Below are positions 11,236 through 23,276 of a stretch of 42,624 bases of DNA, piece after piece. A program made the translations under genes and the position numbers. The stretch spans positions 1-42,624 of the forward strand of contig JAAMPI010000345.1 of NCBI GenBank assembly GCA_013054445.1. The letters run 5' to 3'. Source of the stretch: Cudoniella acicularis (taxonomy: Eukaryota > Ascomycota > Leotiomycetes > Helotiales > Helotiaceae). The notes under the pieces were generated by a model, which searched no databases, was not told the DNA's origin, and saw only the letters and a list, made by a program, of their open reading frames with translations. How positions within the stretch are numbered: the first letter of the stretch is position 1; each line of letters starts with the position of its first letter.

Positions 11236-14200
11236 CTACGCTGTCCATCTTAGCATTGTTTTCACGAGCTCCAATTTCTCCTTCTCTTCATCTTCATCCT
11301 GGTCCCCTTCTACACCCTCCTCATTCTCTGGATAATTGTCCTCCCGTCCTTTGCTTTTCATACCTTTCTCCACTATCACCGCAAATTCTTTCAGGCTATA
11401 CTCCGATCTGTCGATTTTAGCCGCCTTATGTCGACTATTACCTTCTAATTCAATCTTGCCATTTTCCTTCAGCTTCCCACTCCCCCATACCGTCTGTTCA
11501 ATACTCTTACCGTTCTTGTGCATTTTTTCATATTCAGACAAGCTGAACTCAGATTCTTCGTAGGGATACATACGATGGACGTAGAGTTGGGGATGGGTAT
11601 GCGTTTTTTTCACACTCTTCGCAGAAATTTGCATTTCCACACGCTCCACAGCGGAATCTTACGCCTTTGATGAAAGTATTGGTCCAGATCTTCGGCGCAC
11701 ATGAGCGACTAGCACAGAAGATGCCGAAATGCTCCGTTTCAGCGGATGTGTCGTAGTTGTCCTCACCGGAACTTACTTCCTCTGACGTGTCTCGGTCTTT
11801 TGTTCGCACCACGCTATCCTCCTTGAGAGGTAGGGGTTCAGAGGTTCCCCCACTAGTCTCAATGTCCTCCTCTCGAGCTTGATGATTTTCCTTTGAAGGA
11901 GCATACCCGGCCGTCTTCGGTTTAAGCCATTTATCTAAAATTCTCAGTGGGATTTTGGGAATCTTATCGTTGTGGCAAGCACATTTGATCGCCACAGCGA
12001 GAGTCGGCCTCAATCTTTCTATCCTCAATGCATTACCCTGCAATGTTTGCAAGTGGAAGCTTCTGAACTCCTCTGCGCTCATCGGTGGCGGATCGTCGCG
12101 GGAAAATTTCTCGGGGTGTGCTCCTGCATCCATAAATCGCAGGCAAGCGAGCACATGCTTCACGCCACTGAAAGGGAAGCGCTCCATTTTCAGGAAACCT
12201 TCATAGATATACTTCAATGGATGAGGATATTTTACCAGCAGTGGCGATATTGGTAGGTCTGCCGGCTTCCTTGACTTGAGATATTTCACCAAATCTTTCC
12301 GCCATTCATCCTCCTCATTGAACCCCCTTTGTTGACTCTCCTCAATATCTCTCAGTATCACATCAAATAGAGCAGCCTGTTGAATCTCTTGTATACCCAT
12401 ACTCCCAAAAAAGGCGAGCCATGGAACATTCGCAAGTGCGTTGTACATAATCGCTTCAGCATTGAAGTTGTGTTTCAATCCCTCTGTTTCGTCTGGGAGT
12501 GGGCGCATCTCCATTCTCGCTTCGGCCATGAACCATGGTTGCAAAAGGTTATTAACATGTTCTTGATACTCTAAAATTGCCTTGAAAATCGATTCCTCGT
12601 CCCGGTGTCCTGTGTGCAGTTGCGGCACGTTGGCCAGCCCCAGGACAATCTTGTGAACCGTCGTTTGCATTGCGATTCGCTTCGCGTCTTCGTGGCCAAT
12701 CATGCGCATCTGTCCGAGGAAGGGCTCTACGGCATCATATAGTTTCGCAATGGTAGGCCACATGGCACTTTCGTTGGGCCATTGTCCGGCATTATATATG
12801 AGGCGTGAAATAGTAGTACTTCTCTTGCCATGCTCTCTCCAGAATCTTGGGATTTGACCGCGCATCAGAACCTGATTTCCGTATAGAAGAACATATTTGC
12901 GGCTTAGCTCGAGAGTGGACGGGGCTATGGACTCTGGTGGCGGTAGCATGGGATCGGCGCCGTGTTCGAGGAGAAGCTGTACACCGGAGAGATTCCTGTT
13001 CATTATAGCGATGTGAAGAGCGGTAAGTCCCTTTGATGTTTTGGCATTTATTTGCTCGGGGGATGGATAGAACTCTAGGATAAGAGAGGTTAAAGCGTCG
13101 AAGGTACTGCGTTTCAGCTGTAGCTCCGTAGGTCCAGTGCGGTCATCTTGCGGATTTGGTTCCGTTTCAACTGCGACGTGCAGGAGAGTAACTCTCTTAG
13201 CCGGGCAAATGATGAAGTCCGGTCTCTTTATCGGATCATCTAACTCGAACAAAAACCTTTACAGAGGGGTTTTAGTGTATTTTTATAAGCAGATGGGGTA
13301 GTGTTACCTCATTGTTCCAAGGAAATCGTAATAGTGTCTCCGATAGGGCATTAGGAGTAATGTCCCCATGACACTCCATTCTCCATCCACAATACGATTC
13401 AGATCATCTCCTCTCTGCAATAGTAGTCTTACCAAATTGTAAGCTCTCCGAAGGAGTGCTAGGTGCAGCGCAGAGTTATTGTTGTGATCAGGGATATCTA
13501 CCGGCACTCCAGCTTTGAGGATCTCCTCAGCGAAGAAGACATCTGCTCCATGGCTAGCGCATGCATGTAGATAACTCGCATTAGTCATGCCTAGACAGTT
13601 ACCGGGAAGATAATTGCCAGTGAGATTCACGTCTGCGCCTAGCTCGATCAGACGGGAGAAGACAGCCTTGGAGCCTGTTCGGATCGAATTGTGTAAAGGG
13701 GTGAAACCAGTCTCTGGATCCGGCACATTGACCGATTCCTGGCCCGCTGTTGTTTCTAGAATTTTAAGCGCCAGTATCTCATCTCCTGTGTCCAACGCTG
13801 ATACGATCGTGCTTTTTGGGCTCTTTCCAAAGTACAAAAGTGGTTCGATGAAGCCGAACTCGTCTAACATCTCCAAGGTCTTTTCAGCAGCATGACGGAA
13901 GTCGCCACCATGAATGGTTATTCTATCCAAGGTGTACGACGCAGAAAGAACCTCTCTTAGAAGAGAACTACCTCCATTCACGCGCCAATCCGAACCAAGA
14001 CGTCGTTTCTGTGTCTCAAGATACCTCTCCGAGATTAACGACAGCAGGAGTTTCAGTATTTCCCAGCAATGAAGAACTGCCGCAGTAAGTATTGCACCAC
14101 CATAAAACTTTTGCAGATCCTTAGTAGCATAATTCGGATCTTTCATGCACAGTGTAGTCAGGGCCTTGACAACATCGAGTCGCTTCGTCCCAATAGCTCT

Positions 14201-16477
14201 CATCATACCATCTCCATGTATGGTATGACGAAAAGCAAAGTCGTTCGTATTTAAGGCGTTCAGTGCGTCATTGCACCAATATTCCGGTATTTTGACATCC
14301 CGCTTCAATAACAGGTCCAAGACATCTTCCACATATTCTGGACCCACTAATGCAAAACAATCTAAAATGCTGTCGTAGGCGTCAGGCACAGAGATATCTG
14401 AGTCCTTTCTGAGTAGGTAGATAATATGCTCCGAACGACCATGCATGAAAGCAATGAGAAGCGGTGTCTCCCCTTCCACATTTCGAACATTCATCTCGGC
14501 GTGATATTTCTGTCAATATTTCTAGAGTGGCAACACTTCCAAACAGTGATGCAGCATGAAGAAGCGTGTTGCCGTTCTCGAAGATTGGTTTATTAACATT
14601 GCTATTCTTCAGAGAACTCTCAATAATAGCTACTGCATCGGTTTCTGATTGCATGGAGCTTGCCGCACCAGCCATTCTATGCATATGTGACAAGTATTTA
14701 GTATGTAAATTGATATAGCTTAGATGGTGAAGGGCGTCAGCGGCGTGCTGCTTTATCCATGCCAAGGCGGGAATCGCCTCGTTTCCTGCAGCATGAAGAG
14801 TACGGCTAAATATCTCTCCAGCTAGATCTTCCTTAATCGTAGCTCCCAAGGCATCACGGAGATTAAGTAAAATTGCAGAAGCTTTTTCCGAACGGAAGCT
14901 TTTCAACTGGGACATTTCAAATAGTGTCTCGAAGGCTTGGTGTGGATTTCTCTCGCAGCCGACTCCGGAAACTTGACACAACAGTATCACGTACAGGAAC
15001 TTGAAAATGAGGAAGTCGATATCGTCGCTGTACTCTAACTTGAGGAGTTCCCGACATTGAGAAGTTACATCCTCACAAGCCTTGAAGAAAGATGTCTGTA
15101 AGGGTTTCCCGAGTATGGCAAGAAATTCAACCGATCTGGGCATCTATTATCACTTAGTATCTTCATAACATCATTACACTACTCACACTTACAGGTAGGT
15201 CATTCTCAGTCAAAGGTCGTAAGGGGAACATCGAGATGCTGCTCTGACTACTAGGATTGTTAGGACTTTATCAAGTCCATGTTTTGAAGAACTTACTGTT
15301 CATCAACACCTACAGACCTTCGCAAACTCCTAACTACTTCCTCAAGGTTTCTCTGCGATGGATCTATAGCCAGCGTATGATAAAAGATGCCAAGCAAGAG
15401 ATTCTCTTCGCCGGCGCCGGCAGCTCCAAGTGATCCTACAACTTGCTCAATAGTTGCCACTACAACCCCGGCAAGAAAAACACCCATCTCCTGAATCTGA
15501 GTAATTTTCTTTTGTCTCTCTATTGCTTCGGCTGGGAGGTCAAAAAACGTCGACATGGGTTCTTGACCGTCAACTAGAACTCTCCACATGAGCATGCCGA
15601 ATGAATACGCATCCGTCAAATGAAGTTGGTTGGCGGGCATAGATCCAGCGCTCTCCGGAGCTTGATACCCTAGAGTAAAGCCAGCGAGTCGTGTCGTGAT
15701 GTCTGAGGTTGTGTTATTGAAGTCCCCTGTGACGATGGAGCAGCCAAAGTCAGACAATTTGGCTTGATATTCACGTTGGGGATGTTTGAAAACCAAGACG
15801 TTTTCACTTTTGACATCGCCGTGAACAATGCCGCATGCGTGGAGTGCTTGAAGACCTTCGGCAACATCAAGGCATAGCTTCTTCTTGGTGGAGTATTCAA
15901 GAGAGTGTATCGGTCCGTAGGATTGTAAGTCGGCTAGTGTGCCGTAGTCAGCATACTCCATCACCAAACAGGCGGTGATAGATTCCATATCCCGTAGATC
16001 GGGAGCCCATGCGACTTCCTGGAGAGTTACAATATTTGGATGGGCTCGCAGTGGTGGGTGGCTTAGGACTCGGCATTCTGTCAATAGGGCACGGAAACGA
16101 TGTGCTTCGGTCTTGGGGTCATCATAGGCCTTTGAGGTTGGTAAGAGTCGAGCTTTGGACACCTTTAAAGCTTTCAGTTGGCCACCTTGGTTGGATACTT
16201 TCAAATCTTCCAGTTGATCACTTTGGTTGACTGGCCTCGCTATACCCGGACCTGAGCGTTTGACAATGAACGATAGACCGTCTCCGATCGTATCAAGACC
16301 TGAAATAGGCGTAAGCTCACGATAAAACGTGATATCGCCACAACCCATAATCAAGTTTGATACGGTCAGAAAGTGGCTTTGGACCACATTCTTCCTGGTG
16401 GCTTCCGGAACAAGGCCTGCCTCATTGGTGGTACGGCTGAAGGAAGTTGCAGTTCGGATAATAGAAGTATCAGCCAT
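11236..16477 (-). CDS. Protein kinase - ankyrin repeat - ZZ zinc finger protein (about 1,700 aa, two frame breaks)
   Basis: Exons 16477-15297, 15250-15193, 15143-13308 and 13256-11236; introns GTAAGT...CCTAG, GTAAGT...AATAG and GTAACA...TAAAG join in frame. The start at 16477 has a good context (ACAACCATGG); an ATG at 16561 would add 28 residues. Domains: active-looking Ser/Thr kinase (ALKVSK lysine near 105, HGDVKSEN at 219-226, DFG 243-245, APE 273-275); a helical middle region; ankyrin repeats (NTLLHAASLFGS, GETPLLIAF, GFTPLHNSIRTGS, NSALHLALLRR, LTALHIAIM); a long helical segment; then a C-terminal ZZ finger (FCASRSC, FRCGACGNANFCEEC plus an H-x5-H pair) and an acidic tail. Frame breaks: an apparent extra G at 14495, inside an ankyrin repeat, and an apparent extra A in the A7 run at 11604-11610, inside the ZZ finger; beyond each, the protein continues in a shifted frame. 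Ankyrins probably bind a partner or ligand and the kinase signals. Divergent neighbour: HeLo-pseudokinase. Confidence 0.8.
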
Positions 16478-16809
16478 GGTTGTTATCTGAAAGATAGTCG
16501 TTGATAATATAAGGCAAGGTGCAGAAATGAACAAGATCGCTTCAGTTCTGTTCCTGGGCAATTCAACGGAGGAGAAGAATGATGAAAAGCTGAAATCTCA
16601 AGCTTATGCACGTGCTGGAAACAGGCTGAATTGTGCGGTGCTATTCATAGAATAGTGTGAGATTTGTAAGGTTACACAGTAACATTCAGCTGTGGCTGAG
16701 TCTGCACTTGAAAAAGAAACAACGCAAGGCTACATACATCACATGAAGTTGAGAACAGGCAATATCAGGAGCAAACATACTCAATCCTCAATTCAAATCT
16801 ATTCTTAAC
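16478..16809. promoter_or_regulatory. Shared divergent promoter region of the kinase-ankyrin and HeLo-pseudokinase genes
   Basis: Only about 330 bp separate the two start codons, which face away from each other. All core promoter elements and 5' leaders of both genes must lie here, so the genes are likely co-regulated. I could not name a specific factor-binding site. The region just before 16810 is AT-rich with ATTCTTAAC directly before the ATG. Confidence 0.55.
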
Positions 16810-18707
16810 ATGGACGTTGCCTTTGGTGTTATCGGAGTAGGGGGAGTTGCAGCCCAACTCTTCGACTCCATCCTATCCGTGTACCAACTCCTCTCCACCG
16901 CCAATGAACTCTCACGAGACGCACCAATCGCACTATGGAAACTCAAAATTCAGGAAACAAGATTCATTATTTGGGGCCGATACTGGGGAGTGGAGACGGG
17001 AAAACTCGATAAATTTCTCCAGGATAACGGTATTCATGATGTGGTTGTTGGAATTTTGCGGCAAACCGAGAAGCTTCTCGGCGATGTGGATGTCTTGAGG
17101 TCGAAGTACAAGATGTTCCCATCATCATCATCATCACAGACCATGAGCGTGGTCAGACCCAGATCACAGCGCCAGCTTCAGATTCGAAAGAGAAGATATC
17201 TTCTATCGCCAAGACTGATCCTCCGACGAAAGCAAAATGGGGGACAAAACTTCGGTGGGCAATTACCGACAAATCCAAATTCGAAGACCTCATTAAAGAC
17301 CTTAAAGATTTCAACGATGGGCTGTACAGCATATTACGACTCAACGAGTCTATTTCACTAGAGCGGATCATCCAATCAAACGTACTTCGAGGAGCACCAA
17401 GCGCATCAGAAACTATATACATCCAAGATGCTTGTTCTTCCGAGACACGAGATATCTCCAAAGAACCATCAACAAGATCAGCAATCTTATACAAGGACAT
17501 CTACACTTCCGCCCAAGCCAAGCTCGCGCGTCTCCACTCAACCAACAATGAGACAGCGACACCTTCGCAACGACGACCACGAGCAGCAGTTGAGATACCT
17601 ATAGAAAGGACTCGTTCTGAGAACCGCTGTCTCGCCCGGTATACAGACCAACACCGCACCACGAATTGGTTAATCGAACATAATACAATAGCAACATCAA
17701 CAACTGATGTAATAATAGAATGGAAAGACATCATCGATCCCAACAGCCCCACCAAAACCCTCATCGAAAAGCGCCTTGACAGCCTCGCTTTCCTCTTCTC
17801 TGCACAAACACAAAAGCCCGCAGACTTCAACATCTTAGAATGTCTAGGCTATTTCGAAGACATCGAGTTCCCACGCTATGGAATGATTTTCCGCGCCCCG
17901 TACGCAGAAACAGCAGCTGCAGCAGAAGCAAAAAAAACTCCCGAATCCCTCTATGATATTCTAGGCAATAACTATACCGCTATTGAGGACTCGGCTCTTC
18001 CGAATCTAGGTGACAAATTCGAGCTAGCGAAAAGTCTCGTGGTTTCTATTCTTCGACTCCACGACTGCGGTTGGATCCACGGCGCTTTTCGCTCCTCGAA
18101 CATTATTTTCTTCCCGTCATCAAGCAGTAACAATGAACAAGAAGACTGTAGTCCTCAAAATGGTCTGAAACATCCATACATAACAGGCTTCACCTACTCG
18201 CGCCCCACCGACCCCTCCTCCAGCACACTAGAATACTCACAAACGCACTTCTCGCACGATCTATACCGGCACCCCGACGTCGCGCAATTCGCCTCTCGGA
18301 AAATCCTCAGGTCCGGAAACGAGAGGGAAAGGTTCCAAATGAAACATGATCTTTATTCGTTAGGGATTGTGTTGTTGGAGATTGGGCTTTGGAGAAGAGT
18401 GGAGATGCTTTGGAAGGAGAGATATGAGAGTGATCATAAAAGGTTTTGGAGGAAGTTGGTGGAGGCTTATGTGCCGAGGTTGGGTCCGAAGATGGGGGCT
18501 GTGTATAGGGATGTTGTGGGGGGGTTGTTGGGTTTGGAGGTTGCAAAAGGTGAGGTGGGAGAGGAGATGGAGGAAACTGGTAGGAGAAATGATGTAGAGG
18601 CTGCTTCTTTGGGAGATAGAGGCGCGGGCCCGAAAATACCTAGGACTGGTCTCTCTAGTGAGGTTTACTGGGATGTGGTTCAGAAGCTGGAAAAATGTCA
18701 CGCTTGA
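16810..18707 (+). CDS. HeLo-domain protein with C-terminal pseudokinase (MLKL-like layout, one frame break)
   Basis: Start ATG at 16810. Residues 1 to about 100 (FGVIGVGGVAAQLFDSI, RFIIWGRYWGV, VVVGILRQTEKLLGDV) match the HeLo (prion-inhibition and propagation) helical domain, including the LxxWG motif and the later LRWAITDKSKFEDLIKDL block. The first frame and the frame that carries the rest (about 17110-18707) differ by one base. The switch lies at about 17105-17150, near an ATC microsatellite, and I found no convincing intron there. The C-terminal half is kinase-like (SILRLHDCGWIHG, HDLYSLGIVLLEIGLW). The catalytic loop reads HGAFRSSN, with Ala where the catalytic Asp should be, and the DFG position reads TGF, so this is a pseudokinase. 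No glycine loop is evident. HeLo domains permeabilise membranes when activated; here the pseudokinase may be the switch. Divergently paired with the kinase-ankyrin gene. Confidence 0.8.
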
Positions 18708-19983
18708 AGAGTACTAGGTCCGGGCGGTAGAAAAATCAAAACTCTAGCTAAGTAACCTATAACCCTACGAAAGTGCTCTTCTAGATAACCTAGAAGAATC
18801 AAGAGTATACTAAAAGCTATAGTGTGCTTCTAGCGTACTACTAACGTATAATAGCACCACCCCATCCAGATCTATCCGCCACTTCGCTTATTGCAGCCAC
18901 AACACTTCAAAACTTTGACCTTTCTATTATGAGATATAATCTTATACTAAAACAAATCTACGTATTTAATCCCTTCTAATTCCATTTATCTAATTCATTT
19001 CAAAATCAAATAAGGTTTTTATTTGGACTTTTTAAAGTGTTGCAGTTGTAATAGCGAGGTGGCGAATGAGAGGTGGATGGGATAGGAATCTATTATTCAG
19101 CACATCGGAAATCAAAATATAAAGCACACTAGCGCTATTTAGCAGGGGCCTACTAACTCTACGACCCAACTCTGCCTAAGATTCAACTAATCATTCGATC
19201 GCGTAGCCTCAGTGCCCCGAGTCTTCAACACACGTCCTACAGACGAAGCAGACCACAAGACTGAGGATAGGAGGTAAGTAGAGAGGGGTATAGGAAGGGA
19301 CGTCGACTTAGAGAAATTTAGCACACAGGATTCAGGAGGTGGGTGGTGGAAGATAGCCTAGTAGAAAGTAGAAATAGAAAGTAGATAAATTTATAGTTTT
19401 TTATAGAGCATTAATTCTGTTCTTATTCGTACACGGAACTGCAAAATTGAACTACCTAATAACCTCTAATACAGTTATAGTTATTATAGATCCTTAACAA
19501 TCGTGCGAATTGATTAATTCTTCAGGGTTACCTGGAAGGGCACTTTCGCGGGGTTGACTAAAAAGTTTATAATTATAACACGAACGGTATAAGCGGACAG
19601 ACACACAAAAGGGCGTAAGGTTAATTGCGAGGGAGAATTTCTTTCTTATTGAATAATCTGTTCTTAGCTTTCTGTTACTTGTTTACGTGTTTACGTGTAT
19701 ACGATTACATAGACCCAGTGAACCGCCCACCCACCTACCGATTGACCGACTAGCTAGTTATTTACCTCCCCACTGTGCGCATATGTTTGTTGCCTTTCTT
19801 CCTTCATCCATCTTTCATTTCTTTCCACAATACATACCGAACAAAAGAACCGAGAAACCAAAAACACCCCGCTAATATGCACCCTGATCCCATGACTATG
19901 ACTATAATTGTCAATTTTGCCCGCCTTCCCAAAACACCAATCTCAAACCAACAAAGGGAATTGTAATGATCGAAGTGAGTTGT
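18708..19983. other. AT-rich intergenic region with decayed repeats
   Basis: Between the 3' ends of two convergent genes. It contains the inverted-repeat element at 18861-19081, many CTAG/TATA-rich stretches of RIP-like look, and short frames (19687-19966) with no recognisable domain. The last 150 bases are the 3' flank of the CAF-1 gene. Confidence 0.5.
18861..19081. mobile_element. MITE-like element with about 57-bp imperfect terminal inverted repeats
   Basis: The left arm (18861-18918) begins CCCATCCA and contains CGCCACTTCGC and CAACACTT. The right arm (19025-19081), read on the minus strand, begins CCCATCCA and contains CGCCACCTCGC and CAACACTTT in the same order and spacing, with scattered mismatches. 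The roughly 105-bp AT-rich centre has no coding potential. Size and structure fit a non-autonomous DNA transposon. Target-site duplication is not clear. Confidence 0.65.
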
Positions 19984-22387
19984 CTACTCAACACTCCCGC
20001 TTGACCCCGACGTCGGATTCGAATTATCCCCAACTAAAGTTGGTGCAATTCTTCTCCTCTTCTTTTCTCCTCCTTGATCCTCACGCTCGCTCTCGCTTGC
20101 TTCTCTCTTCACGCCAGTCACGGAACTTGTCGTACTCCTTGGCGTTTGCGGTGGAGTGGTCATCGGCATCCCGGTCATAAAGCTGAGGTTGCCAGCAGCC
20201 ATTGGGGGAAGAGTGCCTCCAACTAGAGTTGGATTACTCAAAATCGCTCCCGCGGCTGGGTTAGCATATGAGGATTGTGTTGCTATCGACGAAGTTGAGT
20301 TTGATCGGGTAGGAGAAGAAGGTCGCATCGTTTGCCCTGTAGGCGCTGGAGGTGGGGAGGGAGCTACGGAGAGGCTTGAGGATGTCCTATGGTGATGACC
20401 TGCGGCAGGGAAGGGCGATGGAGGAGCAATCGATGTGGGTGTCGCCATAGGTGTATTTTGTGACGAAGAAGCGGCAGTGTTACTAATCACAGGGTGCTTT
20501 GCTGTTGGTACTTCGCCCGTGTATACTTGGCCAAGCTCACCAGGAGCAAACGTCAATGTAGAGCAGAAACCATCCGATGATGTCATTAGCAGTGTAGCAC
20601 CATCATTTGACCTAAACAAGTTAGTAAAATCCGTAGGAAGTAGTCGTGGCTCTTACCAAGTCAGATCCGTGAACGTGGCACAGTGCAGGTTGCTCACAAC
20701 GCAGAGTGGAGTTTGCTGTTGCGTATCATACATCAAAACGGAGTCTTCGGTTGCAACGGCGTAAACCATGCGGTACGGAAGCGAGAATGCCATTGTAGGA
20801 CCTGGAGTCGATGCATCTGTTTCCACCTCCAATGGCTTCGGTTTTGGGGATGATGCCGTACCAGAAACTTCACTTATTTGCGAGAGAAGTGGTGGAGGCT
20901 CCATAATCGAATGTGCTGCTGATTTTTGAGCTACTGCTGGCTCGGGAAGAGCTGCCATTGTGCCATCTGCAGAGGATGTATCGATTGTGATGTGTTTTGT
21001 GGGAGGAGGCGACTTTCGTTGAGTGTAGAATATGGGAGAGCATTTGACCACCACAGAAGGCTTCTTGTGTCCTGGAAGATGGGCTATTGGTGGCTTGTTG
21101 ATACCACCTCGTGTGTAGATATACACAGTGTTGATCACTTCGTATAATGTCTTGGCTGTGTCATCGAGACCCTTGTGCTGGGTCTGGTACTGCCCGGCTG
21201 GGGTAAATAGTAGACTCCCATCTGGTGTAAAGGTCAATCGCCGGAAGAAAGATTTGAGGGTGTCATTAGCGTAGATATTCGCATTTCGTACCCCAAGTGC
21301 ACTGTAAGGTTTCGGCGACGCTTCCATTGGCATGACAGCTGGCAATGGTAACGATGGTGCTGGTGAAACCGATCGTCGCATTGACATGGCAGGTGAAGCA
21401 GCTCCAAATGAAGACCTTCTGCTATGACTGATCGTGCTTGGAGGGTTCATCGGCAATGCCAAAGATGTAGGAGTGCCTGGGCACGAGGGAACTGGAGACC
21501 CTGCTCCATTGTTGGACGATTCGGACATTTGTGATCGGAAACCCAAATCAGGCGGGGCAGGGCTATTGGAAGAAATCCTCCGACCTGGTAGATCCATTTT
21601 GATATTGTTTCCAATCTTCTTCGGCAGATCATCTCGATTGTCCAGCACATAGCTTCCATCTTTCGTCCTCAATGTATAGATGTGCACAGATCTGTCGGAA
21701 GATTGGGTTGCAATATATTCGTTGAGAGGATCCCAGGCAACCCCTTGAACGTAGTGTTGATGCTCTGCAATTTGCCGTATCAATTGACCTATATCGATTA
21801 GCCTCGAAAATAGTTAATTGCCCGTTGACATACCAGTTTGTGCATTGTAAATTCTGGCAACATTGTCCATGCTCCCAGTTATGAAATAAACACCATCAGG
21901 AGACCAGGCCAAGTCGTATATTTCCGCACCAGTTGATCGACACATGTGTCTTGTCCGCCAGGCTTCTTTATCTTCAGTTCCATCATCGCCGAACGTCGGT
22001 TTAGCATTTTGTGAATCGAGGACCCAAGTAATTACATTGCCGTCATCGCCGGCTGATGCTAATACGTCCCCTGGTTGGAGTTAGAAACGGTTTTAAGAAT
22101 TGTAAAGAGCAATTACCTCTAGGAGCCCATCTGACAACATTAACAGCTTGAGTATGGCGGACCATTGTGCAGAGATATTCGACCTTTCGATCTTCCCCCT
22201 CGGCATCTATCCTCCAGAGCTGTGCCTCATTAGCAATATTTTATGGTCTTATCTGGGGGCCACCTACTCTAACATTATTATCTCCACCACCAGTTGCCAA
22301 TCGGCCTTTGCCATGCGGCTGGAAGTCTGCAGAGTATATTGGGGCATTTTCGGCATGCCAGTTGACAATAATCGGTGCAGCCTTCAT
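19984..22387 (-). CDS. cac2: Chromatin assembly factor 1 subunit B (WD40, Cac2/p60)
   Basis: Exons 22387-22268, 22219-22117, 22070-21834, 21788-20657 and 20611-19984 join in frame to 739 aa; all introns are GT-AG, and those before exons 2 and 5 have CTAAT/CTAAC branch sites. The N-terminus MKAAPIIVNWHAENAPIYS and the repeat blocks GRLATGGGDNNVRLW, DVLASAGDDGNVITWV, DLAWSPDGVYFITGSMDN and GVAWDPLNEYIATQSSD are typical of the p60/Cac2 family. CAF-1 deposits new H3-H4 on DNA behind replication forks; this subunit bridges the complex with Asf1-histone. The C-terminal third is low-complexity (Ser/Pro-rich) with a basic KKRRR patch, probably nuclear targeting. A conserved single-copy housekeeping gene in fungi, and intact here. 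Confidence 0.93.
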
Positions 22388-23235
22388 GGTGGTCGAGTTG
22401 CAGCGTTGAAGCTGGCTTGGAGGTTCCTTGTGGCCGCAGAAGCGGGGACCTTTATCTTTTTGGGCGGCAACTTGAAATCGGGATGGGCGAGAGATTCGAA
22501 AGTAGTAGAAAGACTCGTAGACGGAGGATGGGTTTTGGTCAAAGAAGGTGAGAGCTTAGTTGTCGGGGAAGATGCAGGTGGTTGTCAGGGATTAAAGTTC
22601 GATTGCGGATGCGAGATGGAGTTGTTTGGAGCTCTAGCACCACGGGTAGGCGATGGCTTTGCGGAGTAGCGGTAGCGGCGACGTCGACGTCAACTTGTGT
22701 GAATTGTTCGAATTGCAAGGTGGAGGGAGAGACAGAGAGTTGGAGATGGAGCAGTCAGAACAGTTTGACGGTGGTCAGGAATAGATGTGTCGTTGATTTG
22801 CAATGCTGATGCAGACGCACACGCTGAGGGAGTGCAGCAGCAACTTCTGATGTTCTAGGGGGTTAGTCGCGTCAGCCAATTGGGCGGCGTGTAGAGTCGC
22901 GTTTCTTCAGGGAAACGCGGCGGGAGAGAGAAGATCAAACAATTCAATTCAGTACCATACCATACCATACTTGACTGCCTGTAATATTATTTCATGCCGC
23001 ACTTACCAGTATTTATGACGTGTTTGATGAGACAGCGACAGCGACAGCGACGGTGACGGTGGCCAGCTCGATGGACCAGGCTGACGATGCCGACTAATGC
23101 TGAGGCTTGAGGGCTGTGCCGATGGTTTTCAGATTTCTGTCTGCTTCCTCTTCAGAAGTCTGCCTCCTGCCTCTGCCTTCACCACCACGATATCGCTACC
23201 TACGATGGGCAATGGATGATTCTTGACGGATCCCA

Positions 23236-23276
23236 CGGCACCGGCACCAGCATCAGCACCAGCACCAGCACCAGAT
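23236..23276. repeat. CACCAG/CACCGG hexamer repeat
   Basis: About six consecutive hexamers of the form CACCGG or CACCAG, with one CATCAG variant. It lies in non-coding sequence upstream of the ABC transporter. Confidence 0.7.

Noticed and set aside
11604..11610. Programmed -1 ribosomal frameshift at the A AAA AAC heptamer in the ZZ region
   Set aside because: The zero frame does fit a slippery heptamer, but the continuing protein lies in the +1 frame, so a -1 shift would not reach it.
17040..17160. Intron explaining the frame change in the HeLo gene
   Set aside because: Frame-compatible donors (GTGGAT, GTCTTG) are weak, no branch site is seen, and they would delete domain residues.
22148..22669. 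173-codon plus-strand frame
   Set aside because: Antisense to the first exons of CAF-1 B, which have clear WD40 homology and splice sites.
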